This document shows, piece after piece, positions 12,331-15,696 of a stretch of DNA of 15,696 nucleotides. Numbering within the stretch: the stretch's first letter is position 1; each line of letters opens with the position of its first letter. Below the pieces are notes generated by a model. The model saw only the letters and a list, made by a program, of their open reading frames with translations, was not told where the DNA came from and searched no databases. The stretch is from Deltaproteobacteria bacterium. GTDB lineage: Bacteria > Desulfobacterota > GWC2-55-46 > JADFVP01. The translations under genes were made by a program, and so were the position numbers. The stretch covers positions 1 through 15,696 of the forward strand of contig JAJRYL010000061.1 of assembly GCA_024275855.1 (NCBI GenBank), written 5' to 3'.

Positions 12331-14351
12331 CCCGTAAAGCTTAGAGTATCGGTGGCGCTCGCGTTAAAGTAAGTGGCGGTAACGTCGGCGGTCGTAGCGG
12401 TTGTAGAGATAGGAGCGGTAAGAGTCATTGTGGCTACGCCCGAAGAGTCCGTAATAGCGGAGGTTGCGCCGAGGCTTCCGTTTGTGGTAGCGAAAGAGAC
12501 GGTCTTTCCGGCCAGCGGGTTTCCGTTGGACGTAAGCGTTGCCGTTACAGTGTAGGTAGAAGTGCCGTCGGCGCTTACAGGGCCTAAGGGGGTATGCGCC
12601 ATGCTTATAATATCTGTCGTCAAGGTCACAAAACTGCTCATATAGACCTTCTGTCCGCCGCACTTCAATCTGACCGGAAACTCGACAACGGTATCGACCG
12701 TAACGCTCTGCGTCGCAGAAAATGTTATGCCAAAAGGCAATGAACCGCCGGAGACGATGTCGGCAGCGCCTGAATTCGACTTGAACTTGACCGTATCCTT
12801 ACAGGAGGCGCTCCAGCCAGCGGGCGGCGTAACGGACGAACAGGCCCAGTTGCCGCCACCGGCGGGCGTAGTAATCTTAACCTCGTCAATCGTGCAGGCG
12901 CTTCCGTTATAGACCGTCCAGTTAAATGCCTGATTAACGGCTCCTGAGGCTATAACCGACGGCGAAAGGGTAACGGTATAATTTGATATCTGTCCGGAGT
13001 TGGACGTTACCGTATTGGTGGTAGCGCCGCCGTCCGCCGTAGCGTTACCCGTAAGGCAGTAGGTTGCGCCAAGCGCGCCGGTTACCTGGTACGTCCACGT
13101 AAAGGTCACTGTCTGACCCGGGGCGAGCGAAGAGTAGAGCGCGGGAGACGGCCCCGACGACAGTGTCTCGGTCGCTCCTCCGGCGCAGCCCGTAAGAGTA
13201 GAAGGAGTTACATTTATAAGCGTTGAAGCGCCGTTGTTCTTAACGGTCATGGTGGCGGTTATATTCTGCCCCGTAAGCGAGTACGGCGGCGAAACAGAGA
13301 GAGTGGCTGTAAAGTCGCCGATAATAACCGTATTAGAGTCCGTACTGATCGATTTCGCTGTGCCGGTATCGTTTGTCGCCCGCGTAGTAAAGTAGACGCT
13401 GCCCGTGCTGTCGGCGCTGTAGGTCCAGTAGATCGTGCCGGTAGCGTCGGGTGCGAGGTTAAAAGGGGTAAGGTCGTAAATAAGCGCGTTGTTACTATGG
13501 TTTGCCGGTACGGTAAGGTTGCAGCCCCTTGTAACGCCTGTAAAGGTCGTAGGCGTTGTGCCTGTGTAACAGAGCTCTTCCGTATCTATTTTGATTGTAC
13601 CGATAGATGGAAAACCGGTGGTCGAATTGACGGTGATAGTAGTGGCCGGCGGGGTATGGTCGCCGGTTAAGAGGGCGGTGCCGTAGTACGGCCCTCCGGT
13701 ATTGGTAACTATAGCGTTGGAGGCGGTCGGCGGAACAGGCGTAGAGGTCAGCCCGTTTTGCGTAGCCGTAGAGCGGTTAACGACCTGCATAGCTATGGTT
13801 ATTTCGTCCCCGGTACCTACCGAACCCGGCGTTGCGGCTATAGTAGCCTCAAGCGACCTTCTTGTCCAGACAGGCAGAGTGCCGGTAAAAGACATGTTCT
13901 TGTCTCTTTTCACCTTGAACTTTTTAAGCGTATCGGTAGTCACGTCCGCTGCCGCCGCAACAGGGGTAATGTTGATATTGAATACAAGGCTGGCGCCGGG
14001 CGCTATAGCGCTCGCGGTGCTGTTTTTATCGCACGAGCCGTCCGGCTGAATAAGCTTTAACTTGATTTTGTCGGGCTTGACCTTATCGAGGCACCAACCG
14101 GCGGGCGGAATAGTAGAGTTGTTAAAGATGTACTGCGCCGTAAAACCCTTAATCTCAATCTCTGTAATCGATTTTGTGGTGCTGTTGTTGGTAAGGGTAA
14201 CAGGCACTAACGAGCTTGGCACCTGCATAGTTGTCTCGGTACCGGCTGGCACGGTAACCGTATAGGTGTCGGCCGCTAAAACAGTTACCGGAACCGAAAG
14301 CAGAAATAGAAGAAGCAGAAATAGCGGTGTTTTTTTTATTCTCTTATACAT
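12327..14351 (-). CDS. Large secreted multi-domain Ig-like protein (MshQ-like position)
   Basis: 674 residues with a clear signal peptide (KRIKK, then LFLLLLFLLSVPVTV, cleavage near VLA-AD at 26-28). The rest is Thr/Ser/Gly/Asn-rich beta structure. Visible units: domain A about 28-133; domain B about 165-345, with an inserted block about 234-292; domain C about 345-455, which repeats domain B (APDATGTIYWTYS versus APGQTVTFTWTYQ); domain D about 457-555, which shares the PPAGW motif (82-86 and 509-513) and pattern with A; and a Big_1-like Ig domain about 582-674 (GNPLAGKTVSFATTNGSLG, TDSSGVATMTL). Several cysteines lie in A, C and D and could form disulfides. The ATG at 14351 has AGGA ten bases upstream. 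Following prepilin-like genes, it may be a pilus-associated adhesin or structural surface protein; function not established. Confidence 0.85.
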   Translation of the reverse strand: MYKRIKKTPLFLLLLFLLSVPVTVLAADTYTVTVPAGTETTMQVPSSLVPVTLTNNSTTKSITEIEIKGFTAQYIFNNSTIPPAGWCLDKVKPDKIKLKLIQPDGSCDKNSTASAIAPGASLVFNINITPVAAAADVTTDTLKKFKVKRDKNMSFTGTLPVWTRRSLEATIAATPGSVGTGDEITIAMQVVNRSTATQNGLTSTPVPPTASNAIVTNTGGPYYGTALLTGDHTPPATTITVNSTTGFPSIGTIKIDTEELCYTGTTPTTFTGVTRGCNLTVPANHSNNALIYDLTPFNLAPDATGTIYWTYSADSTGSVYFTTRATNDTGTAKSISTDSNTVIIGDFTATLSVSPPYSLTGQNITATMTVKNNGASTLINVTPSTLTGCAGGATETLSSGPSPALYSSLAPGQTVTFTWTYQVTGALGATYCLTGNATADGGATTNTVTSNSGQISNYTVTLSPSVIASGAVNQAFNWTVYNGSACTIDEVKITTPAGGGNWACSSVTPPAGWSASCKDTVKFKSNSGAADIVSGGSLPFGITFSATQSVTVDTVVEFPVRLKCGGQKVYMSSFVTLTTDIISMAHTPLGPVSADGTSTYTVTATLTSNGNPLAGKTVSFATTNGSLGATSAITDSSGVATMTLTAPISTTATTADVTATYFNASATDTLSFTG

Positions 14352-14379
14352 ATAGCGTATTCCTGTTAAGTAGACTGTT

Positions 14380-15162
14380 CTACCTGCTTGCCCCTATAAA
14401 GACTTCACGGTACGAAGAGGTGCTTTTGCCGAGCGCGATCAGCGCCCTGTTGCAGATTTTGTTGGGCGGAGCTATTGGCGCGGCGCATGTTGTGGCAACC
14501 GAGAAATTAGTTTCGTCCGGGTGTGCTATGCGCAGCGTATAGGCGTCTCCAGCGGTACCCGTAACGCGTGCGGTATAGGTGTAAGCCCCGACGGGCGCTG
14601 TAATACGGTAGCGGATAACCTCGGGCATTTCCGCTGTGACGGAACTTGCTATAAGCGTGCCGGAGAGCGTTGGGTTTGCGCAGTCGGTAACATTGGCATC
14701 GTAGAGTTCGAGACCCATATTGGAGGTTGAGTTCCATGAAAGCGTTATGTAAACGGAGCGTGCCGGGTTTGTCACCCCTGTGGCGAGGTCTGAAAGAAAA
14801 GGCTCGCACGTAGCGGTTGAGACCAGCGTAGAGTCGCGTATTTCGTACTCCAACACCTCTACGTCCACGCTGCCGTTTCCTATCTTTTTATTAAGGTAAC
14901 CGGAGTTCCAGAGCCAGCTTGTGCTGACCGGGGCGGTATTCAAGTGCCCCAACGCGGCCTCAGCCCCGGCCTCGGCGGCGTAAAGGGCGCGCATGGAGGT
15001 AACCGTGCCGACAGACTCCTCTACCGAATTGCTAAAGAGCGCCGAGACGATCACACCCATCGTTGTAAGAAGAGAGAGCATCAGTATAACCGCTACAATA
15101 GAGGCTCCTCTATCGCCAAGCGGTAAAAAAAAGGGTTTATGTTGAATGTCGGAACGGTTCAC
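14380..15162 (-). CDS. PilX-type minor pilin/pilus assembly protein
   Basis: 260 residues from a GTG at 15162. The N-terminus has GDRGASIVAVILMLSLL (16-32), a hydrophobic pilin-like helix to about 43, then MRALYAAEAGAEAAL (57-71), the hallmark of PilX/MshP-type proteins. The position after the glycine lacks the Glu5 of major pilins, common in this group. The C-terminal part (about 100-250) is a beta-rich head with several cysteines and a bacterial pre-peptidase-like strand pattern (YTYTARVTGTAGDAYTLRI). The frame is open for 112 codons further upstream, but there it runs out of frame over the preceding prepilin gene. The GTG overlaps that gene's TGA (GTGA) and has GAGGAG seven bases before it, which fixes the start well. 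Confidence 0.85.
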   Translation of the reverse strand: MNRSDIQHKPFFLPLGDRGASIVAVILMLSLLTTMGVIVSALFSNSVEESVGTVTSMRALYAAEAGAEAALGHLNTAPVSTSWLWNSGYLNKKIGNGSVDVEVLEYEIRDSTLVSTATCEPFLSDLATGVTNPARSVYITLSWNSTSNMGLELYDANVTDCANPTLSGTLIASSVTAEMPEVIRYRITAPVGAYTYTARVTGTAGDAYTLRIAHPDETNFSVATTCAAPIAPPNKICNRALIALGKSTSSYREVFIGASR

Positions 15163-15696
15163 CGAAAGCTCCTCGGGTGAACTGCCGCCCTGAAAATTAC
15201 CGTTTCGCCGCCTCTGGTAAAGGTCATGTCGGCTACCACCATCCATACAGTCTCTACAGCGGTTGCCGCCGTGCCGTCTTTCTTCGTATACGTAAAGGTA
15301 AAGGCGCTGACGTCCGAGGCGAGTACGTCTTCGGGGTCGCTTGCTCCGGCCCCTCGCCTGAGCAGCAGGTCTGTGCCCGACAACCTGATTCCCCTGCCCT
15401 CGTACACGGATGTAATATAACGAAGCTCGGTAGCAGTCCACGTATTTATATCGGTAAGCGCCGCGCTCGGCATACAGGCGTCCCCGACCGTAGTACACTT
15501 TATCATTCTAAGTTCACGCGTCAATCTTTCGGTCGCCAGAACGCCCTCGGCGCGTAGAGTCGAACGTGTATCCATCGTCTTTACAGAGGCCGTGCCCTGA
15601 AACATCAACATGCCTACTGTCAGCCCGATTATGCCGATTATGACGATAACCATCACAATTTCGATAAGCGTAAAACCGGAGTTATTGGAATAACCG
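15159..15696 (-). CDS. GspJ/PilW-type prepilin (5' end outside window)
   Basis: The frame runs from the right edge to TGA at 15161-15159; 179 residues or slightly fewer are visible and the first few are missing. The class III prepilin peptidase site is present as NNSG-FTLIE, followed by a hydrophobic helix VMVIVIIGIIGLTVGML. The Gly at -1 and Glu at +5 are intact, so it should be processed and inserted into a pilus. The body has ATERLTRELRMI and VLASDVSAFTFTYTKKDG, patterns typical of PilW/GspJ/MshO minor pilins, with two cysteines (in RMIKCTT and DACMPS). A translated start at the internal ATG (15656) would lose the processing site, so the true start must lie beyond the edge. It overlaps the PilX-type gene by four bases. 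Confidence 0.88.
   Translation of the reverse strand, partial: GYSNNSGFTLIEIVMVIVIIGIIGLTVGMLMFQGTASVKTMDTRSTLRAEGVLATERLTRELRMIKCTTVGDACMPSAALTDINTWTATELRYITSVYEGRGIRLSGTDLLLRRGAGASDPEDVLASDVSAFTFTYTKKDGTAATAVETVWMVVADMTFTRGGETVIFRAAVHPRSFR

Noticed and set aside
12364..12663. 99-codon minus-strand frame inside the secreted-protein gene
   Set aside because: Alternate frame of the Ig-like domain; the product is Arg/Tyr-rich and unstructured, typical of a shadow frame.
15163..15498. N-terminal 112-codon extension of the PilX-type frame
   Set aside because: It overlaps the prepilin gene in another frame, is rich in Arg/Tyr without fold, and a GTG with a strong GAGGAG site exactly at the GTGA overlap gives a better start.
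1..15696. tRNA, rRNA, CRISPR array, insertion sequence or phage attachment site
   Set aside because: None seen by eye: no cloverleaf-like arms with CCA context, no regularly spaced repeats, no transposase or integrase frame, and gene direction and composition are uniform.

Overview
The window is a block of accessory-looking but well-ordered bacterial genes, all on the minus strand, so the right edge is transcriptionally upstream and the left edge downstream. The organism is Gram-negative: there is an outer-membrane secretin and a complete inner-membrane PilMNO platform. The REC-DUF4388-(pseudo)GTPase protein, medium GC, frequent ATA/GTA codons and TAATG/GTGA-type gene overlaps would fit a Desulfobacterota/Deltaproteobacteria-like or Nitrospirota-like lineage. 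That placement is inference and is not proven by anything here.

Layout in transcription order (right to left). (1) 15696-11887, pilin and secreted-protein module: a GspJ/PilW-type prepilin (cut by the right edge), a PilX-type minor pilin, a 674-residue secreted protein built of Ig-like domains, and a short overlapping continuation frame that looks like the displaced C-terminus of that protein. (2) 11886-11692, an AT-rich regulatory interval. (3) 11691-5386, the assembly module: a mini MerR-type regulator, an ExeA/MshM-type AAA ATPase, a GspB/MshN-like TPR membrane protein, PilM, PilN, PilO, a PilP/MshK-like periplasmic protein, a compact PilQ secretin, and an unlisted 31-residue membrane peptide (5386-5481). 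A possible internal promoter with a dyad and a perfect 12-bp tandem repeat separates pilO from pilP. (4) 5284-2599: a membrane-anchored SPOR-domain protein, miaB (tRNA ms2i6A methylthiotransferase, with a good promoter that would make its mRNA nearly leaderless) and a DUF151 bifunctional-nuclease-family protein. (5) After a terminator-like hairpin, 2450-1: a protein with a degenerate GGDEF-like domain, translationally coupled to a REC-DUF4388 protein whose C-terminal Ras/MglA-like domain seems to have lost its GTP-binding motifs (cut by the left edge).

How it works together (inference): modules 1 and 3 together make a type IV pilus-like surface fibre. The order prepilin / PilX-type / large secreted protein resembles mshO-mshP-mshQ of MSHA pilus loci, and the ATPase-TPR pair resembles mshM-mshN, while PilM/N/O/Q look like the standard twitching-pilus set. 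The locus is best read as an MSHA-like or hybrid T4P system. The SPOR protein and the two degenerate signalling proteins are plausible cell-wall and positional/regulatory partners. The most interesting items are the interrupted Ig-domain protein, the 31-residue peptide behind pilQ, the paired degenerate signalling proteins, and the promoter structures at pilP and miaB.
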